Shown: positions 24,034 to 36,341 of the stretch, piece by piece
How positions within the stretch are numbered: position 1 is the stretch's first letter
Layout of the letters: each line of letters opens with the position of its first letter
Assembly (NCBI GenBank): GCA_907165065.1
Contig: OU015528.1
Span: 25,254,015-25,318,014, forward strand
Reading direction: 5' to 3'
Origin: Caprimulgus europaeus
Taxonomy: Eukaryota; Chordata; Aves; Caprimulgiformes; Caprimulgidae
DNA: 64,000 bases
Notes under the pieces: generated by a model
What the model saw: the letters and a program-made list of their open reading frames with translations, nothing else
Database searches by the model: none
Told to the model about the DNA's origin: nothing
Made by a program: the position numbers and the translations under genes

Positions 24034-24056
24034 TCTCTCTCTCTCTCTCTCTCTCT
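24034..24056. repeat. (TC)n microsatellite
   Basis: Eleven and a half uninterrupted TC units. Confidence 0.95.
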
Positions 24057-27000
24057 GTGATATCTCAAAGGACTACATTTTAAGATGCAATTCCCAATGA
24101 ATTCAGAAATATATATTCTTCTGGAACTATGATGACAGATTTAATATTCCCCTGTCACCTAAGGATGTAGAAGACACACTATAAACTGAAATATGACTTC
24201 ACACTATTTTTGTACATTTACCATACCAGGTAAGTCAGTGGGAGCATATGCAAAATTTTCCTGTGGACTAAACAGAAGTCCTTGTTGAAATGAAAGGTTA
24301 ATGGCTTGGTACTTATTACCTTTTCCAATACCTATTCTTTTCAAACAAAATTATCTGGAAATATTAACACCATTTCTTCAGAAAACAAATGTTTGTTCTT
24401 TATTCTACTTTTTGGTCTATGCTTGTGTTCTTTTTTACTGTGGTAGCACACTAACAGGAAGAAGGCTATCAGTGACACAAGTCTGTGATCCATGCCACAA
24501 AGAAACAGCATCTGATCCATTTTATTTATGCCAGATTCTGGTAACTCACTCTGCAGACTTATTGTAAACCACTGAAAAATGACACATTGTATGGTATATT
24601 GCTAGGACCTCTGAGCTAACTCAGCACTTTTCAAGCAATATTGTTTATTGTCTCTTTTGATCCTTATATTACTATTTACAAAATTATTGATCTATGAGGG
24701 AATTTTAATCCTTCAAAAATTATGAAATTTTTACACCTTTCGTTATCTTTCTTATGTTTTAGAGTTCTATATTCTGTAAAGAAAGGATGGAATAATAGTA
24801 TGAATGGCATAATAATGGAATAATACATGCTTTGAAATATATACTGTCATGTATGATGAGATATTTGTTGATAGCTACTGACAGAAGAAAGAAAAATTTT
24901 GGCACTACTGTCTGGTATGGTCATGGTTAAACCTATACTCAACTAGGAAATATCTGTTGCTTTGCTGGGTCTGACATTTTAGGGATATGTGGCCCTAATT
25001 CTTTATCTGACATTTCTTCCAGACTGGAAGTATAACCAGTATACCATGTACTTGAACTGTCATGTAGAAAAAGTTTCAGAGCTTGTATTTGCTTCCTCTT
25101 ATATACCAGCTATACCTCCGCCAGGTAGAAGGGTAGGATTTAGTTGTGATTACAATAATTAAAAATTCTATGAAAAAGACAAAAATATTACATGCCAACT
25201 TCATTCAGAATAAAAAAAAATAAGGGATAAGGAATTGAATTCAGTAAACATTATATTTGTTTTGTAGACTAAAATCTCTTTTCTCAAAGAGACTGCCTAC
25301 ATATGGTTACCGCATAATAAATGTTCTCTACGTAAAGAAGTATAAAAGCTTCTATTATTAAATACTTAGAAAAGTAATTGTGTGATCTGATGAAAAAAAA
25401 TTGTATACCTAAATATGGAGATATCAAAGATTTATTTTAAACAGACTTGAAAGAGAAAAGCTCAACAAGCATATTCCTTTGATTTCCTTCTGGCCTCAGT
25501 TCTATGCTGCCTTATGTGCCTTCAATCAGTAGTAGTTGTACTACAGGCTCCAGCGGCACCGAGGTAGCCTTTTGTCAGTTATGGAAGTGTATGGCTGAAA
25601 TTTAAACCATTGAAAAAAAAAAAAAAAGTGAAGTGACTGAGTGCAAAAGCAGTTTTGCACATGCGCTATGCTTATTACTGACTGAGACTAAGACTGCATC
25701 TACTCTGCAAAGTAGAGCACAAGAAATTTTATTATCGGTGTCCTTCCTTTCCCCTTTTTGTTTTCCAGTTTCTTAGTCTATTTATAGTTGGGGTAGAAAG
25801 CACCCATGCTCTGTTAAGGCAAAGGGTGCACTTGTGAACTGAGCTTTGTCCTTCAGTGACACTTAAAACCAAAATTAAAAGTTTTCCTAAAAAGCATGTT
25901 CCCACACAAAGAGGAACTGAAAGGAACACAAAGGCCTCATTCGATGAGACCAATTGGTTGCAGCAGTGCCACCAGCATCCCATACAATTCACAAATGTAA
26001 AATTGAGTTAGATTCACAGAGGACCAATTCTGCCATGTACTGATGCAAAAGAGCCTAGAAGGTCTTCATAATTGTCCACAAGGGATCTTTTCAGATTTAC
26101 AAATCTTAATGTCAAAAAGACTCATTATGATCATCTAACAAACGTTAAATGTCAAACAAAACATGTAGTTCTTCTTACAGAAATTTCCAGATGACTTGTA
26201 GGTGTTTAAGCAAACTTACTGTCTGCAGTATCAGTATGCCAAGGTAATTTTGGTTTTGACCACTATGGAAAAAGCTGGAACATTTTCAAGACCTGATCCA
26301 AAGCCTATTGGAGCCATGGAAAGTAAATGTAGATGTATGTCTACATCTGAGCTACTGATTTTGCTGCCTTCACAGTTAATGAACAGAAACAGACATTTTG
26401 ATGGCAGCTTATCTCTTGCCAAAGTAGATATCAAGAAACAGTTATATGAATCACACCTAGAAGTGTCTCTTTCTTTTCATCAACTGTGAAAGAAGCTTCA
26501 GATGAATACTTCAGATCTACTCATCCTCACGGTACACATCAAAACTCAGATGAAATTAAATCCTCCCAGAGGATTGTTTTGTAGACTGTAACTGAATTTG
26601 GTTTAAACCTGTCTTTGCATTGCTCTTATATATGGTAAGACTTCACAATACAGCAAATGTAATAATTCTGTATACATGGAAAATACAAAAGGTCCCCTTT
26701 AACTACAAGAGTTGTTGGATTTTGCTTCAGATAATCTTTGAAATTAAAAAAAAAAATCCACTTAATACGATCATAGCAGTGAAGATACTACCCAAAACAA
26801 CCCTACAAATCTGTTTCAGTAAAGAACAGAGATAACAAATGCATGGTATGCAATATGCATGAAAACTGCTGATTTGTGGCAAGTTGCAAGATAATAACTG
26901 ATCTTTTACAGACTACAAAATATTTGTGCTTATGACAGCAGTATGCTTTGAAGCAATATTTAGTATCTTGCAAGAAGTAGAAATGAAACTGCAAAAGATA

Positions 27001-28337
27001 TATAGATAAATCACATCTGCAGCATTTACTCTGTTCAGGTAATCTACACATGTTCCTTCTCTAAACTGGAGTCGTTTTAATTTCTTCAACATATTGACTA
27101 TAAATTATATGTGAGATTGATGATTTTACAGTCAATGGCCAAAGATAAAAAGTATGCTGATATGGCATTCTGCTAAGTAATATTCATTTTCATCTCCTTA
27201 GTGTTATCAAAAACTTGACTTGCTTTAAAAACAGTTAAAATTAACTACAGTGCTTCCTTAGTGTACTCACATCTTTGTAATTTACAGTCTACCTGCCTAA
27301 CTGAAAAAGTGATTTAACATCAAGTTTAGCTTGTCTAGATGTTAAAAACAATCTCATGTGGTTTTATTAAAGAAAATAAATTTGTGCAAGACCTCAAGTT
27401 AAAATTAAATAAAGAATGTGCAGTTTCAGAGTAATGTTAATAATGTTTATTTTCTACATTTATTGATTGGAGAAAAAAACCACTGTTCTATTTCAGAACT
27501 GCAGAGGAATTAATTTTTTTAAATCTCAGAGCTATATTTTTCAAGAGTATTGTATATTGCTAAAGCCAATACTGTTAGATTTATTAGGAATGTGATGCTC
27601 AGTATTTCCAAGAACTTAAATCAATGATATTAATTACAGAGTTATTTTGAAAACTCCCATGATTATTCAGAATCAAGAGTTATACCACAATAAGTTATTT
27701 ATTCTTCTGTCTTTTTGTAAAAAATAATTTTGAAAGCATCACCATAATACAAAATGGCATTCATAACTGTTAAGCATGTATGTTGACCCAGGGTAAAAAT
27801 CTCATTTTTAAGAATGAATTAGGGATTTAGGAGTATGAAAAGCATTTAGATTTACCAGGGATTATTAGTTCCAACTCAGCACTATACTAATATGACTACA
27901 CAGTTTCTGCACAGACCTGTCTTGTGTCAAGCCAGCCCAGAGCACAGCAATCGGGTGTGTCTGCGGCTATCCAAGGAGATACACAGTTCAGCACTCGGTA
28001 CCTAAAGGTCATATTCAGACCAGCCACCACAGCACCAAGGATGGATGCTGGCTCCTTCTATAGCCTGCACATTCAGAACAGAGATCAGCAGCTTACACTG
28101 CCCTGTTAGCCATTCCCTTAGGTCCTTTACACTTTTTTTTGTCTTTATAAACGATGCACTTCCTAACATTTTTGGAGAAAATGCAGGCAGTACTCTGTTT
28201 TGCTGTTTGATGGTTGCAGGAATAGGACTGATTGATATAGACAAAATAGCTAACACATAGCTCAATGAAAGTTATTTTATTTTTTCTTAGTATAAAATAA
28301 TTCTACTGTTAAAAAGAGAATATGCAATCCATGCAAG

Positions 28338-28598
28338 TCACTGGTACTTAAATGTTAATGCCTCCACTAGGATTTCCTGGGAATCACAGTCTGTATCCTG
28401 TATTTCCCTTCCATGGACAACTTTGAATGGAGAAAAATCATATTCGGGGACCTTCAGGGGGTCTCTTGCTTTGGTGTCAAACCTACTACCTTCTTTAAGT
28501 ACCAGGGCACCACTCAACTGGAGGCAGCCTGAATCACCCACTGTTTTCTTAAACACAGATGCATCAACATGCATGGTAACAATTGACTGAATGTGACC
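28338..28598 (-). CDS. Unassigned open stretch, possible exon or relic
   Basis: On the minus strand a frame stays open for about 87 codons between an upstream TAA and the TGA at 28338-28340, with an ATG at 28572-28574. Its product is mixed and hydrophilic, for example KVPEYDFSPFKVVHGREIQ followed by DTDCDSQEILVEA, unlike the low-complexity Phe/Leu/Lys-rich products of most chance frames here. I do not recognise a family. There is an acceptor-like TTCAG just upstream on this strand but no convincing polypyrimidine tract, and I found no donor. It could be a last exon, a retrocopy or mobile-element fragment, or a chance frame. The last is the default. Confidence 0.2.
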   Translation of the reverse strand, partial: GHIQSIVTMHVDASVFKKTVGDSGCLQLSGALVLKEGSRFDTKARDPLKVPEYDFSPFKVVHGREIQDTDCDSQEILVEALTFKYQ

Positions 28599-29148
28599 AT
28601 AAATTTATTCTCAAATGTGGTTGACTAAAGAAGAAAACTAGCATCTACATGGATCAAAAGCACAAAGACAAGGTTATATCTCTAACTCTGCTTAGTCAGT
28701 CTGAAAATCATATATCAGTGTCAGGTTTTTGGTTTGTTTTTTGTTTTTTTGTTTTTTTAATTTAGAATTAAATTAAATTGGTAAAAAGACTAAAAACCTG
28801 GGAAAATAAAGCAAAAACTGTAGGAGCAGTTTATCCAGCTATAACACAGTTACAAGAAATGGGAAATCATTGGAAAAGAAAAAGTGTTTAGGGGCTGAAT
28901 TTCATTGTAATTTACCTGTATGAGTCTTTTCCTTCACATCAACTAAATGTATTTTTATGTAATGACAGGATGAAACTTACTTTTTGTATCTTTCTTTGAA
29001 GATACTGAAATCTTACTACTGCAACGTGAGATGAATTAGTTGTGAGAGAAAAAGATGAATTTGCCACAACTCAGGACTGGATTAGTGTTTTAGGGCAACT
29101 CCATCTTTTGCTTCAGCTCTAATCTAAGAAATATCTCTTTTGTACTTT

Positions 29149-29730
29149 TGTGCTGGTTTTTTTCTGGAATAGAGTTAATTTTCTTCATAGTAATTAGTAT
29201 GGGGCTATGTTTCGGATTTGTGCTGGAAACAGTGTTGATAACACATGAGTGGTTTAGCTATCGCTAAGCAGTGCTTACAGAGTCAGGGTCTTTTCTGCCC
29301 CTCATACCACTCCACCAGTGCATAGGCTAGGGGTGCACAGGAAGCTGGAAGCAGGCACAACCAGGACAGCTGACCCCAACTTACCAAAGGGATATCCCAG
29401 ATCATATGACATCATGCTCAGCAATAAAACTAGGGGGAAGTTTGGGTGAAGAAGGGCTGCTGCTCAGGAACTGGGTAGGCATCGGTCAGTTGGTGATGAG
29501 CAATTGTTTTCATTTGCATCACTTGTCTTTCTTGAGTTTTATTTATCTCTGTTATTATTATTAATAATAATATTATTATTTAATATTATTTTAATTCTTA
29601 AACTATTCTTACTTCAACCAACAAGTTTTCTCACTTTTATTTTTCTTATTGTCTTCTCCATACCTCACTGTGGGGGAGTTAGAGAGCAGCTGTGTGGTGC
29701 TTAGTTGCCACCTGGGGTTAGACCACAACA
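29149..29730 (+). mobile_element. Solo LTR, ERVL-like, plus strand (family B)
   Basis: It starts TGTGCTGG and ends GACCACAACA. Inside are TAGAGTTAATTTTCTTCATAG, GTGTTGATAACAC, CCCCAACTTACCAAAGGG, GACATCATGCTCAGC followed by AATAAA at 29423-29428, a TTTGCATCACTTG block, a TTATTATTA-rich tract and CACTGTGGGGGAGTTAGAG. The copy at 13629-14095 is the same family. No paired LTR or internal retroviral sequence is nearby. The flanks (ACTTT on the left, CTAGA on the right) do not form an obvious target duplication, so one end may have been trimmed or mutated. Confidence 0.87.
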
Positions 29731-32700
29731 CTAGAAATCAGTAGAAGATACTTTTTTTTAGCTGCATGCATAAAATCTGAAATATTCCAGACCAGTTCCT
29801 GCTACCCCAAATTATAGTAGAAATTTTACTGAGACATTCAGGGAGTAGTATTATGAGTTATTAAATGCCTCTGTGTGACACATTAACTACTAAATAGAAA
29901 GAATGCTAATTCGTGGTCAGAGAGCAAGCACTTGAAAGCTAATTAATACTGAGGGAATATGGAGGTAATTCCTTTAATTAGCGACTTTACACAACAAGAA
30001 CGACAAGGAAAGTAGATGACATTTGTCATATGCTGACAGTGTTGATGGTTAAGAGTAAGATAGTGGTGATACTGGTACTTTTGGAACCTAGAAGAAGGAG
30101 TCCTATGGCCTGAGTCTTTAAAACTGTGCTGTCATGCAGCTAGCAGGGATGCCATAAGCAAAAGCACCTAGTACCTGCTATCAAAGGAGTGATCCCTTTC
30201 TCCAGGTAATTGACACCCCAGCCAAGGGTTTTGAATGTTTTTGGACTATTGATCTGGCTGATTCAGCACAAGCTAAGTTTCATGTAAAATTCTGCACTTA
30301 AATCAAATTAGAGAATAGGTGAGTGACTCATAAAATGTCTATCAACCCTAGCAAAGAGGAAAAAGAAATTGCATTGAAATGGTGTTTTTTAATAAGAGAC
30401 CATACCTCTGGTCATGCCAGAACTTCTTCCACACTACCATTATTTATTTGGCACTTCTACAGATTATTAACTATTTTTTACTACTACAGTGAAACCACTC
30501 AATGGAAAAGTTAATTCTGGTAGGGAAAGAGGAGCCAAACCACAGTCAGTGATCCAGACTGATCAGTACTGTGATAACAGAACATATTTCTAACTGCACA
30601 CAGGAACATTGACCCATGAAGGTCATTTTACAAGGAGTAGAGTCAAAAGTAACACATCTAGTGATTAGGGAGGAAATCCATGGAGGAACTAGATTTTCCC
30701 AAATCTCAAATTTAAGATTCATTGAATCTCTCTTTTCTCAAGGAAACTCAATTTCTGTGTCACTTACAAATGTTTCCCGACAATGAAACAGCAACTCTTC
30801 CATACTAGGGGAAAAAAAATAAAAGAGCAATCATACTTCAAGATACAGACAGTAGACATTTTTTATAAGTGTTCTGCAATATTTAAATATTATTCTTTGT
30901 ATCATATGACAGGCTTATCTACTTTTTGGTATTATAACTATATTTAATACATTGTGGATCTGGTACTAAGTAATCTGTCTCCAAAAAAGCAAGGAATTTC
31001 TGATAATATGGTGTATAAATCTGTCAGAGATTTCTGCCTTTCAACAAAAAGACCTGCAGCCTGACAAAGAAGATTAAAATGAAGGCGAGGTGAAATTTAA
31101 AGGAGACTTATCAATATTTGACACAAAACAGAAATGTTAAGGAAATAACATACCAACAACAAAGCATCTTAATATTTTCATAGAATATTATCACAGTCAA
31201 TTGTTTGTGGTTTACAAGGCTATGATAGTCCAAGTAATGTCAGCACATATTAAAACAATGACTATATTTCTCATTTCAAACACATCTTACTTTCACAGCG
31301 CACCAGAAAGCCATTGTCCCTGCTGTGATCATAGATTACAGAAAATAGAGGATGTAGATTGACATGCTTCATTGATTACATTTTTATTACATTTAATGTT
31401 ATTTCAATGATTTCAGAGTGTACTTGAAAAAATGGTGCTGCTTCCTTGCCCAGAACTCTTAATGAAAGGCTGTGACTAGAGCAGTGAAATATATGCTAAA
31501 GGCTATCCAGCTATTGTCTTAAAGATTGCAACACTTTTTTTTCTGTTATTATTGTAGTGTATATTCAACTTAATGTTTAAGCACAGCTAAGAAAATAATT
31601 AAATAAAAATTAATGTTGCATAAATCCTTTTTCCCCCAAAAATAAAAAAACATCTTTTACAAAGTGAATCTGTGAGTACTGAAGATAAATGCAACAGTCT
31701 TTCCTACAGACTGTTGGGGTTTTCCCAAAACTTTAATCTCAAAAAATAGAAAAGAATGGCTACACATTTTAATGGGCATAGATAATCAAAAGAATAAAAG
31801 CCCTTACAGGCATCTGTCACTATCCAGAATGCAGCCTTCTGCATGGCACAAAGAAGTTGAAGAATTTCATTGGCTTTTGCTTTGCAAAGTTTCATAGCCA
31901 TGAAAGGAAACCTGAAAAGATCAGATAAGCTAAGAGAAAAGGCAGCAGGGAAACCAGTTCTGAGCAGACAGGTGACGTACACTAAGCAAAAGCAGTTCTG
32001 TGTTTCAGTGAAACAAGATTTAGATCTGTCATTAATTTCACCTAATAAAATCAACCTCTACTACCTTGAATAATTAATTATCAAAAGAGAGCAGCAGTAT
32101 GCTGCTAGAGCATATGATGTGTTTTCACATCGTCTTTTAAGCACAGACGGATCTGCTGAAAGTCCCTGGTAAATTTACAACATTGCATTAATATGTGAAA
32201 ACAATGAAGAGAAATACATTGTTTTAGGTATGAATGCAGCAAATTAATTCTTTTATATTACGTAGAAATTTGAATTTTTAATGCATGAAAAAGAATGACA
32301 TCTAGTGGCAGATTAAATCAGTTACTACTCTGTAGAGGTAGTGAAGGACACTGTAAGGAAATCCATCATCTGGTTGCAGAGGTATAGAATTAAATGGGAG
32401 AGATGCTGGTATCATTTATCAGTGTGATTCACTTTGGAAATAACAGAGCAATTACTGACCAAGTCTCTTTCTTTAGAAAAGTTAAGGGTATACTTATATG
32501 CAGGACTGAACCTGAGAGAAAATAAAACACAGAAGGCATACTTCTTCAAAACAAAATATTTAAACTGTACTAGCAAATATGTCTGCAAGCAAAAAAAAAA
32601 AAAAAGCATAAAATATGAATTTGTACATGCAAAAAAACCCTACAACAGTTTGAGCAACTCTCTATCTCTTTTCAATTTTTGCTCCTTTTTGCTGATGTTA

Positions 32701-33194
32701 GGTTAGTCCAGGGACCATTTTAAAGATAAGGTAGCTAGGAATGCTTTCTGATCTATGTAATTTTTCCAGAATAAGGTAATTCTTGCCCAGCCCCATTATG
32801 CAACCTAAATATATCACTTCAAGAAACTGCTAATTTTGTACTATCACTTAGTGGTATTTTTAAAGAAAATATTAATTAAATGATGCAATAAAAAGAATAA
32901 CCAAGGCAAAGAATAACATCATCCAAAGATATTGGCCTCTTCTGAAAATTGAGATCAGAATATTGAAGAGATCAGGTTTTCTTCAAACTTAGTATTTTGG
33001 GAGCATATGTACTATTTTAATGAAACTTTATTTGTGTTTTTTTTCTCAAATACACAGTGGTTCACTGGGGAAGGTCTTATGATAGGAAATACAGGCTACT
33101 GAGCTACTGCCATTTCAGATAGCAGGAAAGGCAAAAGAATATTTGATGTAGTGCCAAACCATGGGTAAATTTATCAGTTGATATTTGGCTAATT
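29731..33194. other. Unannotated A+T-rich DNA
   Basis: No mobile element or gene is recognised. The 116-codon minus-strand frame at 31704-32054 overlaps a 67-codon plus-strand frame and neither has a known motif. A-runs occur at about 32590-32604. Confidence 0.55.
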
Positions 33195-33282
33195 TCATAG
33201 AATCATAGAATCATAGAATCATAGAATCATAGAATCATAGAATCATAGAATCATAGAATCATAGAATCATAGAATCATAGAA
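33195..33282. repeat. Eleven tandem copies of TCATAGAA
   Basis: The 88 bases are eleven perfect copies of the CR1 terminal octamer (ATTCTATG on the element strand). Other CR1 copies in this window carry one or two. The array has therefore expanded after or during insertion, as a microsatellite. Confidence 0.97.
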
Positions 33283-33715
33283 TGGTTTGGGCTGGAAGAG
33301 ACCTTAAAGACCATCTAGCTCTAACCCCCTGCCATCAGCAGGGACACCTTCCACTAGACCAGGTTGCTCAAAGCCTCATCCAACCTGGCCTTGAACGCTT
33401 CCAGGCAGGGGGCATCCACAACTTCCTTGGGCAACCTGTTCCAGTGTCTCACCACCCACACAGTGAAGAATTTCTTCCCAATATCTCATCTAAACCTAAG
33501 CTCTTTCAGCTTAAAGCCATTCCCCCTTGTCCTGTCATTAACTGCCCTTGTGAAAAGTCCCTCCCCAGCTTTCCTGTAGGCCCCTTCAGGTACTGGAAGG
33601 CCGCTATAAGATCTCCCCTAAGCCTTCTCTTCTTGAGGCTGAACAGCCCCAACTCTTTCAGCCTGTCCTTGTAGGAGAGGTGCTCCAGCCCTCGGATCAT
33701 CCTCGTGGCCCTTTC
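33195..33715 (-). mobile_element. CR1 LINE 3' end with expanded terminal octamer
   Basis: The minus-strand CR1 reads, in plus orientation, TCATAGAA repeats followed by ATGGTTTGGGCTGGAAGAGACC, CAGGTTGCTCAAAGCC, TTGGGCAACCTGTTCCAGTG, GAAGAATTTCTTCCC and GCTGAACAGCCCCAACTC, ending near CCTCGTGGCCC. On the minus strand the coding part reads LGLFSLKKRRLRGDL and MIRGLEHLSYKDR, the CR1 ORF2 C-terminus. Divergence from the family pattern is low to inspection, so this is one of the younger CR1s in the window. Confidence 0.93.
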
Positions 33716-34578
33716 TTCTTTGCCTTCTGAAAACTGCAGTATTAACAGGCAAAAATCACAGTCTGATGAATGAAACATGCTGTGGATAGAGATCAGATCT
33801 CTTCAAATATCATTTCTTGTCAAAATGTGACTTGTATTGCAGCTTTTATAAATTACAGCAATTTCCAAATGCGTTAATGTGATTCAGGGAGATATGGCAT
33901 GCGTTTTCATGACTGATATACAGCTGAAGACTGTCAGGAAGATGTAAATTCATAAATGGGTTATTTTTTGCTTTTGAGTTGATTTCTATGTAGACTATTG
34001 GCAGGAATATTTTGCTTGTCATTTTAATCTCTCCTTTATAAAAATATGAAGTTTTATGAATGGTTCTTCTGTACTTGGAAAAAAAACACTAATCAAGGCC
34101 CAATGACAAGCATTCCAATAAGACTAGCTGACAAACATTCTGTTTACATTGAATTTTATCTGTAAGAGTCTAGCTTCATAAAACAGATTGGATGAAAACT
34201 AACAGTTGATTGGTCAAACATTACTTCATTCCTAATTAATGGGCAACCCATGGACTACAGCAATACATTCTCCATGTTACCCATACAGTGTCCCATTAAA
34301 TGTTCAAGATTTCCAGGTCATGGGCCCAGAAAAGCTCAGGGTTTTTTTGCAAAATCTTGATAGTTCATTTTAAGCCTGGTTACTGGCTGCACATGCAAAT
34401 CCTTATTTCTTCACTTGGCCACAATATGAATGCCTAAATGGGGAGATCTGTTAATACTGAAAAATCATAAATAACATATATATAGTAATATCCCTTCAAC
34501 AAAAGCCTTCCATAGCAAGATTAGGACTATTGGCTTTAAGCATTATTTCAAAAATAATTGATTTTTTTTTTTCCTTAG

Positions 34579-34720
34579 AAGTTAATCTACAGTCTTTCCT
34601 TAGGTGTGGGAGTTCTTGATGTCACCCTTACATTGGCCAAAGAGGACTCTGGGACCTCTGTATAGAAGCAGCTATAACCTTATCTCCAGCTACTGCATCA
34701 GTTGCTGCTGCATATCGCAG
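34579..34720 (+). other. Exon-like segment with strong splice sites (1 of 3)
   Basis: A long T-run ending TTCCTTAG precedes 34579, and CAG|GTAGGG follows at 34720/34721. All three frames contain stops over the full 142 bases. If a second acceptor (CTTTCCTTAG, ending 34603) is used instead, the 117 bases to the donor are open for 39 codons but recall no known protein. It could only be a non-coding RNA exon or a chance pair. Confidence 0.15.
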
Positions 34721-35839
34721 GTAGGGTCCTAAATGTAAGTTTTGCTAAACAGAAGAACGAGAAAATGGAATTAAATTGTGAAGGTAATCTGACACATTAT
34801 TTTCACTCTAAGCCTCTCTCTTGTCAAGTTTCATTAATTCTTTCTTGGTTATCTAGTTTTATCTCTTTCTTGCCTTTCTCCTAGTCTCCCTTCCTCCATG
34901 CTAATATAGTTCTATTCTCTTTGCCTGCCCTCCATTTCTCCTCTCATCATGTCAGTTTGAATTTAAAAATTTTTATCAGATAGTACATTGCATTTCTAGG
35001 TGCTTCTGAAGTCACTTTCCTGTAAGACATCTATTAACCTGGCATGATGAGGATGTAACATCTTTTTAGGTAAGTCATTACTAGGCTTCCATGTGTTCCA
35101 TTATTGATCTGATGAGGCTCATATGACAAAACTGTCTAATTCTCATCTGAAATGGGAAAAAGAAATGCAGATTTCATAAGGTAAAGGCTATTATATACTA
35201 ACAGAATAACATCTTCCCAGTCTCATATCAGAAACCCACTATCTAAGGGTTTGATCCTCTCTGGTAGAAGTTAATGCCAAATCTTGTCCAAAATTTTATG
35301 ACAAGAATAGGTTTCAAATTTCAAATGTTGAAGAGCATAGATGACAGAATTAATCAGTATCTCTTCTAATTTATTGCAGCAATTAGCTATTTTGCCAGAG
35401 CAGATGAATCCAAGTGAGATTTTTGGCTGCAAAACTTTTGGTTCCAGTTTAGTACTGATAAAGATTTCATTGCACAGCAAGGCTAGACCAACATTTAATG
35501 TATTGACAAAAGTTTTGATGAAAGTTAATCCCTTACATTTATTTTATTGAGAATTTCTTAGCGTAAAATTTAAGCATTAGACAAACTACATCAGAAACGT
35601 GTAAGTGGCCCACACTGACTTCGTGAAAGTCACTTTCTCCATGTTTTTTCCCAATTTCCAAATGCACAAACAACAACACTTAATTTCAACCAGCTGACAA
35701 AAGCAAACTAACAGCAGATATGATGGAAATAAAAGTATTTCTATAATGAATAGCATGGACTTCCAGATGCTAGAAAGAGTGCAGTTCAATAGCAGTCACT
35801 AACATGGGTTTTTCATATTTTATTTTATTTTTCTTTCAG

Positions 35840-35878
35840 CTGGAAATATAGAAAACACCTGGAAAACAGGCCTTAGAG
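35840..35878 (+). other. Exon-like 39-base segment (2 of 3)
   Basis: The acceptor TTATTTTTCTTTCAG ends at 35839 and the donor GAG|GTAAGAG starts at 35879. Both are close to vertebrate consensus. One frame is open (GNIENTWKTGLR), but it does not join in frame to the next candidate. Possible microexon of an untranslated or long non-coding transcript. Confidence 0.18.
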
Positions 35879-36248
35879 GTAAGAGTTGTCCTAGATACAA
35901 TTATGTTTAATCTCAGTGGTGTATCTAAAAGCATCTCATTTTTGCAGTAGTTAGTATATTAAAAAGGCACAGGCAAATTTCTTCCCTGTAATGTTTCTGG
36001 GGTTACTGCAATATTTCACAGGCAGAATAAATGAGGCACAGTAAAAATAACTTTTAAAAAAAATAATAAAAAAAAAAACTGGACAGAAGATAATGTGACA
36101 TAGGAACAATATTCAGGAACTAAAAAAGCCCTGGAGTCTATGGGATGGAGCAATGAATGAGATACTGAAAGACTTGGTTTTTATTCTTTGTTCTGCTGCT
36201 CTTTACTCAGCTACGTAACTTCAGCCATCTGTCTTGGCTGTTTTGCAG

Positions 36249-36341
36249 ATATTCTAAAAGCCTGAGATTCTGGGATGCTAGAAAGAAAAATCACCTTTGC
36301 CAATACCTGAACCCAGAAGAGTGCTGTAACTCTTGGATGAA
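36249..36341 (+). other. Exon-like 93-base segment (3 of 3)
   Basis: The acceptor TTGGCTGTTTTGCAG ends at 36248 and the donor GAA|GTAAGTTT starts at 36342. One frame is open over the full length, with residues such as FWDARKKNHLCQYLNPEECC. I do not recognise it. The open frame is incompatible with the reading phase offered by the previous candidate. Confidence 0.2.

Larger units (their letters stand above)
22835..29148. other. Long unannotated A+T-rich stretch
   Basis: About 6.3 kb without a recognised mobile element. It contains a (TC)n microsatellite at 24034 and an unassigned minus-strand open stretch at 28338-28598, both listed separately. The interval 27900-28570 is somewhat richer in G+C than its surroundings. 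Other open frames (23095-23382, 24301-24567, 25732-25992, 26202-26489) show no family motif and several overlap on both strands. Confidence 0.55.

Noticed and set aside
29144-29735. Target-site duplication for the family B LTR
   Set aside because: Left flank ACTTT and right flank CTAGA do not match. Shifting the ends by a few bases does not yield a credible pair.
31704-32073. 116-codon minus-strand and 67-codon plus-strand overlapping frames
   Set aside because: They share the same bases, have no family motif and no splice context. Frames of this size are expected by chance in 64 kb.
33195-33282. Regular direct repeats, considered as a CRISPR-like array
   Set aside because: The 8-bp units have no spacers and are the CR1 tail octamer in a vertebrate genome.
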